Assembly (NCBI RefSeq): GCF_042646425.1 | Contig: NZ_JBHRTR010000020.1 | Location: forward strand, 1 to 64,000 | DNA from: Marinibaculum pumilum | GTDB taxonomy: Bacteria; Pseudomonadota; Alphaproteobacteria; Ferrovibrionales; Ferrovibrionaceae | Direction of reading: 5' to 3' | DNA length: 64,000 nucleotides | Part shown: positions 1 to 7,699 of the stretch, piece after piece | Layout of the letters: every line of letters begins with the position of its first letter | How positions within the stretch are numbered: the first letter of the stretch is position 1 | Translations under genes and position numbers: made by a program | The notes under the pieces: model-generated | Seen by the model: only the letters and a program-made list of their open reading frames with translations | Told to the model about the DNA's origin: nothing | The model's database searches: none

Positions 1-287
1 ACATTGTCGTGCTCGACAATCTCGGCAGCCACAAGGGCAGGCCGGTGCGGGCGGCGATCCGTGCAGCCGGCGCCAAACTGTTGTTCCTGCCGGCCTACAG
101 CCCCGACCTCAATCCGATCGAGCAGGTCTTCGCAAAGCTGAAGCATTGGCTGCGACGCGCGCAGGCGCGGTCGATCTCTGAAACCGTCGAAGCTATCGGC
201 AACGTCCTCAACCGCTTTCAGCCGCAGGAATGTGCCGCCTACTTCGCAAACTCAGGCTATGCTTCCACCTAAAGCGGGAACGCTCTA
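1..287 (+). mobile_element. Right end of an IS630-family insertion sequence (cut by the window edge)
   Basis: The window opens inside an IS630-type transposase and the element appears to end shortly after its stop codon. The sequence just downstream, AAGCGGGAACGCTCTAG at about 272-288, ends in a CTAG whose central TA (286-287) would fit the TA target duplication known for IS630. Only one end is visible, so the inverted repeat pairing is inferred. The inferred end lies 37 bp from the next gene's start codon, so the insertion sits inside what should be the promoter region of the ureohydrolase gene. Confidence 0.7.
3..272 (+). CDS. IS630-family transposase, C-terminal part (5' truncated by the window)
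   Basis: This is the C-terminal catalytic part of a DDE transposase that cuts and pastes the element. The reading frame is open from the left edge and no start is visible. Recognisable family signatures are the LDNLGSHK stretch carrying the second catalytic Asp at the extreme left, then AYSPDLNPIEQVFAKLKHWL, whose PDxNPIE carries the third acidic residue. The C-terminus ends normally after a Phe-Gln-Pro-Gln segment. The visible part looks intact, with no frameshift. Whether the whole protein is functional cannot be judged here. Confidence 0.93.
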   Translation: MVVLDNLGSHKGRPVRAAIRAAGAKLLFLPAYSPDLNPIEQVFAKLKHWLRRAQARSISETVEAIGNVLNRFQPQECAAYFANSGYAST

Positions 288-323
288 GGCTGTCGGTCCG
301 AACCGAGAGGCAAGGAGGACCGG

Positions 324-1358
324 GTGGACCAAGAGAAACTGCGGAAGCTGCGCGCGCGCTTTGCCGACCAGGCGCCGGGACAGATGTACGATCCCCGCTT
401 CCGGCCGCTGGCGGAGGTGCAGTTCAAGGCGGACGGCCGCCGCTGGGCGCCCTATTCCGGCATCGCGACCTTCCTGGACGTGCCGCCGGTCGACGGCACC
501 GATCCGGCCGCCCTGGCCGATGTCGACATCGCCCTGGTCGGGGTGCCGATGGACCTCGGTGTCACCAACCGGCCGGGCGCCCGCTTCGGCCCGCGGGCGG
601 TGCGCGCCATCGAGCGGGTCGGCCCTTACCACCACCTGTTCCACCGGGTGCCGTTCCTGGAGGCGCGGGTGCGCGACATCGGCGACGTGCCGTTCCGCAG
701 CCGCTTCAGCCTGGAAACCAGCATCGCCGATATCGCCGACTTCTACGGCACCCTCCGCGATGCCGGCGTGCGGCCGCTGTCGGTCGGCGGCGACCATTCG
801 ATCACCTATCCGATCATGCAGGCGCTGGGCCGCGACCGGCCTCTGGGCATGGTGCATTTCGATGCCCATTGCGACACCGGCGGGGAATACGACCTGTCCA
901 AGTTCCACCATGGCGGCCCGTTCCGCCAGGCGGTGCTGGACGGCGTGCTGGACCCGGACCGCTGCATCCAGATCGGCATCCGCGGCTCGTCGGAATTCCT
1001 CTGGGAATTCTCCTACGAGGCGGGCATGACGGTGCTGCATATCGAGGACGTGGCCGCCATGCCGGCGGCCTCGATCGCGGCCCGGGCGCGGGAGGTGGTC
1101 GGCGACGGCCCGGTCTATGTCACCTTCGACGTCGACTGCCTGGACCCCGCCTTCGCGCCGGGTACCGGCACGCCGGAGGTCGGCGGCATGACACCGCGGG
1201 AATGCCAGGCGATCCTGCGCGCGCTGGACGGCCTGGACATCGTCGGCGGCGACGTGGTGGAGGTGGCGCCGCAATACGACGCCACCACCAACACCGCCCA
1301 GGTCGGCGCGCAGATGCTATTCGAGATCCTGGCCCTGATGGCGCGGCCGGCCGGATAG
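324..1358 (+). CDS. speB: Agmatinase/arginase-family ureohydrolase
   Basis: A dinuclear manganese enzyme that hydrolyses a guanidino compound to urea plus an amine; agmatine to putrescine is the usual activity. The 344-aa protein has all ureohydrolase metal motifs: GGDHS, then DAHCD, then a C-terminal TFDVDCLDPAFAPGTGTPE block containing the DxDxxDP ligands and the GT-PE loop. The GTG start is preceded by a strong AAGGAGG ribosome site seven bases upstream. The roughly 50-residue N-terminal extension before the core is typical of agmatinase and guanidinobutyrase types, so the exact substrate is uncertain. An IS630 end lies immediately upstream. Confidence 0.9.
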   Translation: MDQEKLRKLRARFADQAPGQMYDPRFRPLAEVQFKADGRRWAPYSGIATFLDVPPVDGTDPAALADVDIALVGVPMDLGVTNRPGARFGPRAVRAIERVGPYHHLFHRVPFLEARVRDIGDVPFRSRFSLETSIADIADFYGTLRDAGVRPLSVGGDHSITYPIMQALGRDRPLGMVHFDAHCDTGGEYDLSKFHHGGPFRQAVLDGVLDPDRCIQIGIRGSSEFLWEFSYEAGMTVLHIEDVAAMPAASIAARAREVVGDGPVYVTFDVDCLDPAFAPGTGTPEVGGMTPRECQAILRALDGLDIVGGDVVEVAPQYDATTNTAQVGAQMLFEILALMARPAG

Positions 1359-1383
1359 CGGTCTCCAGTCAACACCTGGCGGG

Positions 1384-2169
1384 TCAGTCGATCTCCGGCG
1401 TGAAGCGGATCGTGTCGCGGCCGATGCCGTCCAGCACCACCTGCAGGCCGCCGGACTTGATCATCCATTCCAGGCGATGGTCGCGGTACTGGCGGCGGAA
1501 GCGGCCGGCCTCCACCGCCTTGTGGACATTCGCCATCTCCGCCACCGCGGCGCGTGCCTCGGCCACCGTCTGTGCCACCGCCGGGCGGGCATTGGCGCGC
1601 TTCAGCCAGGCGATGAGGGCCGAGCCTTCCGGCGGCGGGAAGCCGAAGCCGGCAGACGCATTGAGGAACGGCACGACGGAGAGATCCGCACGCCCGAACG
1701 GTCCGCAGAACCATTCGGCGCCGGGCGCCAGCCGCCCCTCCAGCCAGGCATGGAAGCCGGCGATCTGGCGGCGGGCCGCCGCCTTCAGATCCGCCGCGTC
1801 GCGGCCGTCGGCGCGGCGGAAATAACGCAGCTCCCCCAGCCCCCAGTTCACCGCCTCGTAATGGGTGTCCATCACCTCCTCGATGCTGCGGGCCTGCGCG
1901 CGGGCGGCCGGGTCCGGCGGCATCAGGGGCGGGTCGGGAAAGGCATCCTCCAGATAATCGAGCTGGATGGTGGAATCGAACAGCCGCAGACCCTCGTGCA
2001 GCAGGAACGGCACCTCGGCGCGAGGATTGCCGTCCAGGAAGTCGTCCTGTTCGACGCCGGGCCCGCGACCGCCGGCGCGGCGCAGTTCGAAGGGAATGCT
2101 CTTCTCGCGCAGCGCGATCTTCACCTTCTGCACATAGGGGGAGAGCGGATGTTCGTAGAGGACGATCAT
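1384..2169 (-). CDS. Glutathione S-transferase family protein
   Basis: A 261-aa cytosolic GST-like protein. The N-terminal thioredoxin-like domain starts MIVLYEHPLSPYVQKVKIAL, with the glutathione-binding Ser/Tyr region, a VPFLLHEG cis-Pro segment and a DSTIQLDYLE segment. The alpha-helical C-terminal domain follows, with FGRADLSVVPFL matching the conserved N-capping box. Its ATG overlaps the stop of the upstream hydrolase gene by four bases (ATGA), so the two are translationally coupled. The substrate cannot be read from sequence; detoxification or isomerase roles are common in the family. Confidence 0.88.
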   Translation of the reverse strand: MIVLYEHPLSPYVQKVKIALREKSIPFELRRAGGRGPGVEQDDFLDGNPRAEVPFLLHEGLRLFDSTIQLDYLEDAFPDPPLMPPDPAARAQARSIEEVMDTHYEAVNWGLGELRYFRRADGRDAADLKAAARRQIAGFHAWLEGRLAPGAEWFCGPFGRADLSVVPFLNASAGFGFPPPEGSALIAWLKRANARPAVAQTVAEARAAVAEMANVHKAVEAGRFRRQYRDHRLEWMIKSGGLQVVLDGIGRDTIRFTPEID

Positions 2170-2969
2170 GGTGCGGCCTTCCGGGCAGGTTCGGCGGCGC
2201 GGCAGTCGGCGAGATGTGCGGCGAGCGCCGCGTCGAAGGCCGCCACCGCCTCGGCATTGATGGAATGGCCGCCGTCCAGGCGCACCGTGCGCAGGCCCGG
2301 CAGGCGGGCCTGCGCCAGCGCGGCCAGCGGGAGGAAGGCCTTTTCCCAGACGCCGACGACCATCAGGGTAGGCACGGCAATCCGCTCCAGGTCGCCCAGC
2401 ACCGACAGGGTCGGGCGGCTGCCCTCGATGCAGCCCAACAGGCCGGCCGGGGTCAGCAACCCGGCATCCGCTTCCAGCGCGGCGCGCACCGCCGGGTGTA
2501 GCCGGCGGCCGTTGCGGGGATGGAACGGCAGCTCGGTCAGCGGCGCGCCGGCGGCGAACAGGCCGCGCAGCCGCGCCGCCCGTTCCGCCGCCGCATCGGG
2601 CCCGTCGGAAGCCAGGCCGGACAGGGAATTGGTGAAGGCCTGGCCGAACAGGGCTTCCGGACAGAGCAGGCTGTAGCGCAGGGTCAGCCCGGCGCCGAAG
2701 CTTTGCCCGACGGCATACCAGGATTCGCCGCCGATCTCGTTGCGGATCGCCTCGAACTGCTCGGCATAGGCGCGCGGGTCGTGCAAGGCGGGATCCTCCG
2801 GCACCGGCGATCGGCCATGCCCCCACAGCTCGACCGTCACCGGGCTGGCGACCCGCTTCAGCGCCGGCAGGTTCGCCGCCCATTGCGCCCGGCTGGACAT
2901 GAAGCCGTGCACCAGCAGCAGCGGCGGGCCATCGCCCTCGTGAACGTCGAAATGCAATCGTGGCCGCAT
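2166..2969 (-). CDS. Alpha/beta hydrolase
   Basis: A 267-aa alpha/beta-hydrolase-fold enzyme, probably an esterase or related hydrolase. Seen: the oxyanion-side LLLVHGFMSSRAQW strand-loop, the nucleophile elbow GQSFGAG (G-x-S-x-G) and the C-terminal catalytic His in GGHS. The usual GxxD acid segment reads VVGVWEKAF, so the acidic residue is displaced or replaced by Glu. I chose the ATG at 2969, which precedes RPRLHFDVHEG. A longer in-frame start exists but would run through brnA. It shares a 4-bp stop/start overlap with the downstream GST gene, so they form one two-gene unit. Confidence 0.85.
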   Translation of the reverse strand: MRPRLHFDVHEGDGPPLLLVHGFMSSRAQWAANLPALKRVASPVTVELWGHGRSPVPEDPALHDPRAYAEQFEAIRNEIGGESWYAVGQSFGAGLTLRYSLLCPEALFGQAFTNSLSGLASDGPDAAAERAARLRGLFAAGAPLTELPFHPRNGRRLHPAVRAALEADAGLLTPAGLLGCIEGSRPTLSVLGDLERIAVPTLMVVGVWEKAFLPLAALAQARLPGLRTVRLDGGHSINAEAVAAFDAALAAHLADCRAAEPARKAAP

Positions 2970-2977
2970 GCTCCGGA

Positions 2978-3280
2978 TCAGCGACGGCTGCTCTGCATTC
3001 GGGCCACATATTCCCGAAGCGCGGCGTTGATATGGCTCTGGTAGCCGCGGTCGCCCTCGCGTCGATGAAGACGGAACCATTCGAGAATGTCGGCATCGAT
3101 CCGGATCGTCGTCTGCTTCTTGACCGGCCGGTAGAAGCGTCCGCGGACGGCGCCAGACCAGTCCACGGTCTCCGGCGCGTCGGGATCGTCGGTGGCGATG
3201 TCCTCATCGGACAGACGATCGAGGGCGGCGAGTTCCGCTGCCTGACGTCTGGAGAGGCTTCGCTTGTCAGCCATTCTCAT
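2978..3280 (-). CDS. brnA: BrnA-type antitoxin
   Basis: The antitoxin and DNA-binding partner of BrnT. The 100-aa protein has an acidic linker (LSDEDIATDDPDAPE), followed by the family core: a KKQTTIRID strand, then DILEWFRLHRREGDRGYQSHINAALREY, a ribbon-helix-helix domain. Members of this family bind BrnT through the N-terminal part and repress their own promoter. The gene starts inside the 3' end of brnT (14-bp overlap if the first of two nearby ATGs is used, 8 bp with the second), the usual toxin-first order. It ends 8 bp before the hydrolase start, so hydrolase and GST may be co-transcribed with it. Confidence 0.93.
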   Translation of the reverse strand: MRMADKRSLSRRQAAELAALDRLSDEDIATDDPDAPETVDWSGAVRGRFYRPVKKQTTIRIDADILEWFRLHRREGDRGYQSHINAALREYVARMQSSRR

Positions 3281-3500
3281 ATGCCTTTCGTTCCGCGGGG
3301 GTTGCCTTGCGGACGCTGATCGCGCGTGCCACGCCATCCTCTTCGCGATCCGGCCAGCTATGCACGGCAAAGAGCAGCCGCCCTGCGACCATGCCGATCG
3401 TACGCCAGCGGTCGCCATCCCGGTGCGCATCGGGCAGCGACAGGCCATGCTTGCGCCGGTTCGCCCTGTCCTTGCCCGGATCCCATATCCACCGCACCAT
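3267..3500 (-). CDS. brnT: BrnT-type ribonuclease toxin, internally shortened
   Basis: A RelE-fold mRNA-cleaving toxin of the BrnT family. The 77-aa product keeps the N-terminal WDPGKDRANRRKHGLS motif and the C-terminal ISVRKATPAERKAYE motif that define the family. Between LSLPDA and DGDRWRTIG only two residues remain, where family members usually carry a strand with a VF-x-DP motif and a linker of roughly 15-20 residues. This is an in-frame internal loss. It may have inactivated or weakened the toxin while leaving it able to bind BrnA. Family identity is secure; activity is doubtful. Confidence 0.88.
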   Translation of the reverse strand: MVRWIWDPGKDRANRRKHGLSLPDAHRDGDRWRTIGMVAGRLLFAVHSWPDREEDGVARAISVRKATPAERKAYENG

Positions 3501-3513
3501 CGCCGCCTGCCAT

Positions 3514-3532
3514 CTACAATTATGTAGTTACA
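3514..3532. promoter_or_regulatory. Candidate BrnA operator: overlapping palindromes upstream of brnT
   Basis: This is an AT-rich island in GC-rich DNA, 14 bp upstream of the brnT start. CTACA-ATTA-TGTAG (3514-3527) is an inverted repeat, and its right arm is reused in TGTA-GT-TACA (3523-3532), giving three alternating half-sites. BrnA-type antitoxins are known to autorepress, so this is the natural operator candidate. The promoter hexamers cannot be assigned with confidence. The threonine aldolase gene starts 77 bp away on the other strand and could share the region. Confidence 0.5.
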
Positions 3533-3608
3533 AATTGGATGCCGATCTAGGGATATCGCCACCGGTGATGCTACCTTCGGCGCCCTTTCACCCAGGTAGT
3601 CACCGCCC

Positions 3609-4673
3609 ATGCCTCAGCCCGCCGCACCCGCCCGCCACTTCGCTTCCGACAATTATGCCGGCATGTGCCCGGAGGTGCTGGCGGCGATGACCCGCGCGGA
3701 CGCCAGCGGGCACGAGCCCGCCTATGGCGACGACCGCTGGACGCAGATCGTCTGCGACCGGATACGGGAGCTGTTCCAGACCGACTGCGAGATCTTCTTC
3801 GTCTTCAACGGCACGGCGGCGAACGCGCTGGCCCTGGCGGCGCTGACCCAGCCCTACCATTCGATCCTCGCCCATGCCCTCGCCCATATCGAGACCGACG
3901 AATGCGGCGCGCCGGAGTTCTTCTCCAACGGCGCGAAGCTGCTGCTGGCCGACGGGCCGGACGGCAAGCTGACCCCGGACGCCATCGCCGCGAAGGTCAC
4001 GGCGCGGTCGGACGTACACTACCCGAAGCCGGAGGTCGTCTCCCTGACCCAGGCGACGGAGGTCGGCACCCTCTATTCGGTGGCGGAACTGCGCGCCATC
4101 GCCGCGATGGCGAAGCGCCACGACCTGAAGGTGCATATGGACGGCGCCCGATTCGCCAACGCGGTCGCGGCGCTGGGGGTGCACCCGTCGGAGATCACCT
4201 GGCGCGCCGGGGTGGACGTGCTCTGCTTCGGCGGCACCAAGAACGGCCTGGCGGTGGGCGAGGCGGTGGTCTTCTTCAAGAAGGAGCAGGCGCGCGACTT
4301 CGCCCACCGGGTGAAGCAGGCGGGGCAGCTCTGCTCCAAGATGCGCTTCATCTCCGCGCCCTGGCTGGGCCTGCTGGACGATGATGTCTGGCTGCGCAAT
4401 GCCGGTCATGCCAATGCCATGGCCGCCCGCCTGCACAGCGCGATCCGCGACCTGGCGGGGGTGGAGATCATGTTCCCGCCCCAGGCCAACGCCGTCTTCG
4501 CCCGCCTGCCGAAGCCGGCGATCGAGCGGCTCTGGGCACAGGGCTGGAAGTTCTACGACTTCATCGGCGCCGGCGGCTGCCGCTTCATGTGCGCCTGGGA
4601 CACCACGCCTGAGGTTGTCGACCGCTTCGCCGCCGACATCGCCGCCGCGGTTAGCGCGGCCGCGACCGGCTGA
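3609..4673 (+). CDS. ltaE: Low-specificity L-threonine aldolase
   Basis: A PLP enzyme of fold type I that splits L-threonine or allo-threonine into glycine and acetaldehyde. The 354-aa protein has the family order: FASDNYAGMCPEV at the N-terminus, the FNGTAANALAL cofactor-phosphate loop, the IETDECGAPEF segment, the HMDGARFANA block with the cofactor-pairing Asp, and CFGGTKNG with the Schiff-base Lys at about residue 211. The start ATG is 77 bp from brnA/brnT, transcribed divergently. The 80-bp gap to the SDR gene downstream allows co-transcription. Confidence 0.93.
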   Translation: MPQPAAPARHFASDNYAGMCPEVLAAMTRADASGHEPAYGDDRWTQIVCDRIRELFQTDCEIFFVFNGTAANALALAALTQPYHSILAHALAHIETDECGAPEFFSNGAKLLLADGPDGKLTPDAIAAKVTARSDVHYPKPEVVSLTQATEVGTLYSVAELRAIAAMAKRHDLKVHMDGARFANAVAALGVHPSEITWRAGVDVLCFGGTKNGLAVGEAVVFFKKEQARDFAHRVKQAGQLCSKMRFISAPWLGLLDDDVWLRNAGHANAMAARLHSAIRDLAGVEIMFPPQANAVFARLPKPAIERLWAQGWKFYDFIGAGGCRFMCAWDTTPEVVDRFAADIAAAVSAAATG

Positions 4674-4753
4674 AGCGCCCTTGCGCACGGGGCGGCGCGC
4701 CCCGAACATGCGCGCCATCCAGACAGCAAAAGCGGAATGAGGGGGAACGCCAG

Positions 4754-5512
4754 GTGACGGCGAAGCACATCATCGACATGAGTGGCAAGGTGGTCCTGAT
4801 CACCGGCGGCAGCCGGGGCCTGGGACGGGAGATGGCGCTGGGCTTCGCCGCAGCAGGTGCCGATATCGGCATCACCAGCCGCAAGCTGGATGCCTGCGAG
4901 CAGACCGCGAAGGAGGTCGAGGCGCTGGGCCGCCAGGCCTGGGCCCATGCGGCCCATGTCGGCCGGTGGGACGAGTGCGACGCGCTGGTGGAGGCCGCCT
5001 ATGCCCGCTTCGGCCGGGTCGACGTGCTGATCAACAATGCCGGCAAGTCGCCGATCTACGACCGTCCCGTCGATATCGAGGAACGGCTCTACGACAGCGT
5101 GCTGGACGTGAACCTGAAGGGGCCGTTCCGGCTGTCCGCGGCGATCGGCCAGCGGATGATGGAGGGCGATGGCGGCTGCATCATCAACATCTCCTCCGTC
5201 GGCTCGATCCGGCCGCGCAAGGACATCATCACCTATGCCGCGGCGAAGGCCGGGCTGAACGCGATGACCGAGGCCTTCGCCGACGCCTATGGCCCGAAGG
5301 TGCGGGTGAACTGCATCCTGCCCGGGCCGTTCCTGACCGACATCTCCAAGGCCTGGGACATGGAAGCGTTCAACGCGCGGGCGGAAACCACCATCGCCAT
5401 GAAGCGCGGCGGCCAGCCGGACGAGGTGGTGGCGGCGGCGCTGTACCTGGCCTCTCCCCACGCCGGCTATACCACCGGCGCGCTGCTGCGGGTCGACGGC
5501 GGCATGCACTGA
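4754..5512 (+). CDS. SDR-family NAD(P)-dependent oxidoreductase
   Basis: A 252-aa classical short-chain dehydrogenase/reductase. Visible motifs: the cofactor loop ITGGSRGLG (TGxxxGxG), NNAG at about residues 93-96, the catalytic Ser in INISSVGS, the YAAAK (Y-x-x-x-K) catalytic pair and the PG motif in CILPGPF. The Arg and Lys residues following the first strand (TSRKLD) suggest NADP preference. The start is GTG with GAGGGGGA eight bases upstream. The C-terminus is GG-x-x-TGALLRVDGGMH, usual for the family. The substrate is unknown. Confidence 0.92.
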   Translation: MTAKHIIDMSGKVVLITGGSRGLGREMALGFAAAGADIGITSRKLDACEQTAKEVEALGRQAWAHAAHVGRWDECDALVEAAYARFGRVDVLINNAGKSPIYDRPVDIEERLYDSVLDVNLKGPFRLSAAIGQRMMEGDGGCIINISSVGSIRPRKDIITYAAAKAGLNAMTEAFADAYGPKVRVNCILPGPFLTDISKAWDMEAFNARAETTIAMKRGGQPDEVVAAALYLASPHAGYTTGALLRVDGGMH

Positions 5513-5549
5513 GCGGGGACGGAAGCCGATCGACAACCGGCGGAGCCAG

Positions 5550-5987
5550 ATGAAATCCGACGACCGTCTGCGCGAGAAACTGCGCAAGATCGAAGCACTC
5601 TATGCCGCCGCCGGCACCGCCGGGGAGAAATCCGCCGCCGGCGCTGCGGCCGAGCGGATCCGCCAGCTGTACGAGAAGGCCAGCAGGAAGGAACAGCCGG
5701 AGGAGGTCAAGTTCTCGATTCCCGACCAATGGTCCAGGCAACTGTTCATCGCCCTGTGCCGCCGCTACGGCGTGACGCCGTTCCGGTACCCGCGCATGCA
5801 CCGCCAGACGGTCATGGTCCGGGCTCCGGCGAGTTTTGTGCACCTGACCCTCTGGCCGGAGTTCGAGGAGCTCAGCCAGGCGCTGGCCGCCCATCTGCAC
5901 GAGATCACCACGACGATCATCCGGGAGGAGGTGCACGACTCCACCCAGGACGCCGAGGAATTCGCCGAGCCGCGCCGTCTGCTGTAG
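5550..5987 (+). CDS. Hypothetical protein with a DUF2786-like N-terminus
   Basis: A 145-aa soluble protein of unknown function. The first 45 residues (LREKLRKIEALY...AAERIRQLYEKA) resemble the helix-turn-helix-like DUF2786 segment that precedes various domains. The middle part is globular, with FRYPRMHRQTVMVRAP and a LWPEFEELSQALAAHL helix. The C-terminus is acidic. There is no signal peptide, membrane segment or catalytic motif. It lies 37 bp after the SDR gene on the same strand and may belong to its transcript. Confidence 0.75.
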   Translation: MKSDDRLREKLRKIEALYAAAGTAGEKSAAGAAAERIRQLYEKASRKEQPEEVKFSIPDQWSRQLFIALCRRYGVTPFRYPRMHRQTVMVRAPASFVHLTLWPEFEELSQALAAHLHEITTTIIREEVHDSTQDAEEFAEPRRLL

Positions 5988-6006
5988 GCGGCGCGGCCCG
6001 CGGCGG

Positions 6007-6072
6007 TCAGAAGTCGATGGTGGCGGAGACCAGGAAGGTCCGCGGCGGACGCGTGATCGCAAAAGCATGCGC
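6007..6072 (-). pseudogene. Fossil of a TonB-dependent receptor C-terminus
   Basis: Read on the minus strand, the bases just before a TGA at 6007-6009 encode HAFAITRPPRTFLVSATIDF. This is the characteristic last beta-strand of TonB-dependent receptors, which end in an RPPRTF-x-x-x-x-x-x-x-F pattern with a terminal Phe. The frame loses resemblance upstream and meets a stop near 6175, where the ferritin-like gene starts. So only about 22 codons of an outer-membrane receptor gene survive, presumably left by a deletion. The call rests on pattern recognition of a short segment. Confidence 0.45.
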
Positions 6073-6167
6073 GTGTCGTCCGTCTGCCGACACATCCGAA
6101 GGTCCGATACGGCCGTATCCTGATGGGAACGCGCCGATGACGGCGCGAAACACGGGAGAATGTCGTC

Positions 6168-6752
6168 ATGACCAGAACCGCCGAGACCGCCCGCCGCCGC
6201 TTCCTGCGCAGCGCCGGTACAGCCACCCTCTCGGCCGGTGCGGTGGCACTGCTGGTCGGCTGCGAGAGCATGGCGGCGAAGCCCGGCATGACCGCCGACC
6301 CGATGGCCGATGCCGCGCTGCTGAACGGCGCCATCGGCCTGGAGGACCAGGCGATCGGGGCCTACCAGCTTGCTCTGGACAGCGGCCTGCTGGCCGCGGA
6401 GGTGCGCCCCGTCGCGATCCTGTTCCAGTCGCATCACAGGGGCCATCGCGATGCGCTGGCCCGCGCCGTGACGAAGCTGGGCGGTGCGCCGCAGGGTCCG
6501 AAATCGCTCGCCGACTATGCCGCCGCCCTGGATGCAGCGAGCCTGAAGAACCAGACAGAGGTGCTGGAGCTGGCGCTGCGGCTGGAGAAGGAGGCCGCCG
6601 ACGGCTACCTGAAGGCGGTCCCCGACCTGCAGGGCGACGGCCTGGTCCAGGCATCCGCCCGCATCGCCGCCGACGAGGTGCTGCACTGGACGGTCCTAGC
6701 GCAGGCCCTGGGCCGGCCGCTACCGGCGGAGCCTCTCACCTTCGGGGCCTGA
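6168..6752 (+). CDS. Tat-exported ferritin-like domain lipoprotein
   Basis: A 194-aa exported protein. The N-terminus has a twin-arginine motif (RRRFLRSAG), a hydrophobic stretch and a lipobox-like LLVGC, so it is probably Tat-translocated and possibly lipid-anchored. The rest is a four-helix ferritin-like bundle: LEDQAIGAYQLAL, FQSHHRGHRDAL, LEKEAADGY and ADEVLHW supply the Glu and ExxH-type residues for a di-iron or related metal site. The role is unknown; stress or iron handling is common for such proteins. It follows the relic of a receptor gene. Confidence 0.82.
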   Translation: MTRTAETARRRFLRSAGTATLSAGAVALLVGCESMAAKPGMTADPMADAALLNGAIGLEDQAIGAYQLALDSGLLAAEVRPVAILFQSHHRGHRDALARAVTKLGGAPQGPKSLADYAAALDAASLKNQTEVLELALRLEKEAADGYLKAVPDLQGDGLVQASARIAADEVLHWTVLAQALGRPLPAEPLTFGA

Positions 6753-6848
6753 CCCGCAAAGATCCATCGTAGCGTTGTCGGCTTTCCCTCGGCCCGCCGG
6801 CCTGCCACCTTCCCATCGGCAGGAATGGCAGCCGGGGGTGGAGGTGCG

Positions 6849-7604
6849 ATGAACCAGGAGCCGCGGATCGACATCATCGCCGCCGCGCTGGCGGACCGGG
6901 CGCGGGCGCGCATCGTCACAGCGCTGATGGACGGCCGCGCCTATTCGGCAAAGGAGCTGGCGTTCCGGGCGGAGGTCACGCCGCAGACGGCGAGCTTCCA
7001 CCTGCAACGGCTGACGGGGACCGGGCTGCTGGCCGACTATCGCCGCGGCCGGCACCGCTATTTCTACATCGGCGATGCCGACATGGCCGGCGCGGTCGAG
7101 GCCCTGATGGCGGCCGCGCCGCAGGACCATCTGCGCAGCCTGCCGCCGCGGGCCCGCGGCGCCTTCGTCCTGGCGCGGTCCTGCTGGACCCATCTGGCGG
7201 GCAAGCTGGCGGTGGCGCTTGCGGAACGCCTGGCGGAGATGGACGCGATCGCCTTCCGCGGCGGCAGTTTCCTGCCCGGGCCGCAGGCGGCCGCCCTCTT
7301 CCACCGGCTGGGCCTGCCGTCGGATACGGTCGCGGAACCGGCTGCTGCCCGGCTGCAACCCGGATCGAGCCCCTGCTGGGCCAAACCCTGCCTGGACTGG
7401 ACGGAACGCCGCTTCCACCTGGCCGGGCGGTTGGGGCGGTCGCTGCTGGAGCATTTCCTGGCGCAGGGCTGGCTGGTGCGGCTGCCGGAGGGCCGGGCCC
7501 TGGCGGCGACGCCGTCGGGCATCGCGGCCTTCCGCGACCTCCTGGGCATCGACGTCGAGGCCCTGGAGAGCGCCGTCGCGGTGGAGCGCCAGGCGGCGGA
7601 GTGA
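6849..7604 (+). CDS. ArsR-family winged-helix transcriptional regulator
   Basis: A 251-aa regulator. The N-terminal ArsR-type HTH comprises ALADRARARIVTALMDGRAYSAKELA, then VTPQTASFHLQRLTGTGLL as recognition helix and a YRRGRHRYFYIGD wing. A longer C-terminal half without a recognised domain carries two Cys (PCWAKPCLDW) and could bind a ligand. The ATG at 6849 has GGGTGGAGG just upstream and is preferred over an earlier in-frame start. It precedes the ccm genes by 95 bp on the same strand, so it may control them, but this is positional inference only. Confidence 0.86.
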   Translation: MNQEPRIDIIAAALADRARARIVTALMDGRAYSAKELAFRAEVTPQTASFHLQRLTGTGLLADYRRGRHRYFYIGDADMAGAVEALMAAAPQDHLRSLPPRARGAFVLARSCWTHLAGKLAVALAERLAEMDAIAFRGGSFLPGPQAAALFHRLGLPSDTVAEPAAARLQPGSSPCWAKPCLDWTERRFHLAGRLGRSLLEHFLAQGWLVRLPEGRALAATPSGIAAFRDLLGIDVEALESAVAVERQAAE

Positions 7605-7699
7605 CCGCTGCGGCCGGCCCGGCGACCGCCCCCGGGGCCGGTGCGCCGCTGCGGCACCAGGTCATGGCCCGCCGGCATCGCCGCATGGCATAAGGGGGC

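Noticed and set aside
2978..3610. A 210-codon frame covering brnA and antisense of ltaE start
   Set aside because: Only its last 100 codons match BrnA. The upstream part overlaps brnT in another frame and is not conserved-looking.
7605..7699. GC-rich dyad between the ArsR-type gene and ccmA as a possible attenuator or operator
   Set aside because: Pairing is imperfect and expected by chance at this GC content. No T-tract follows.
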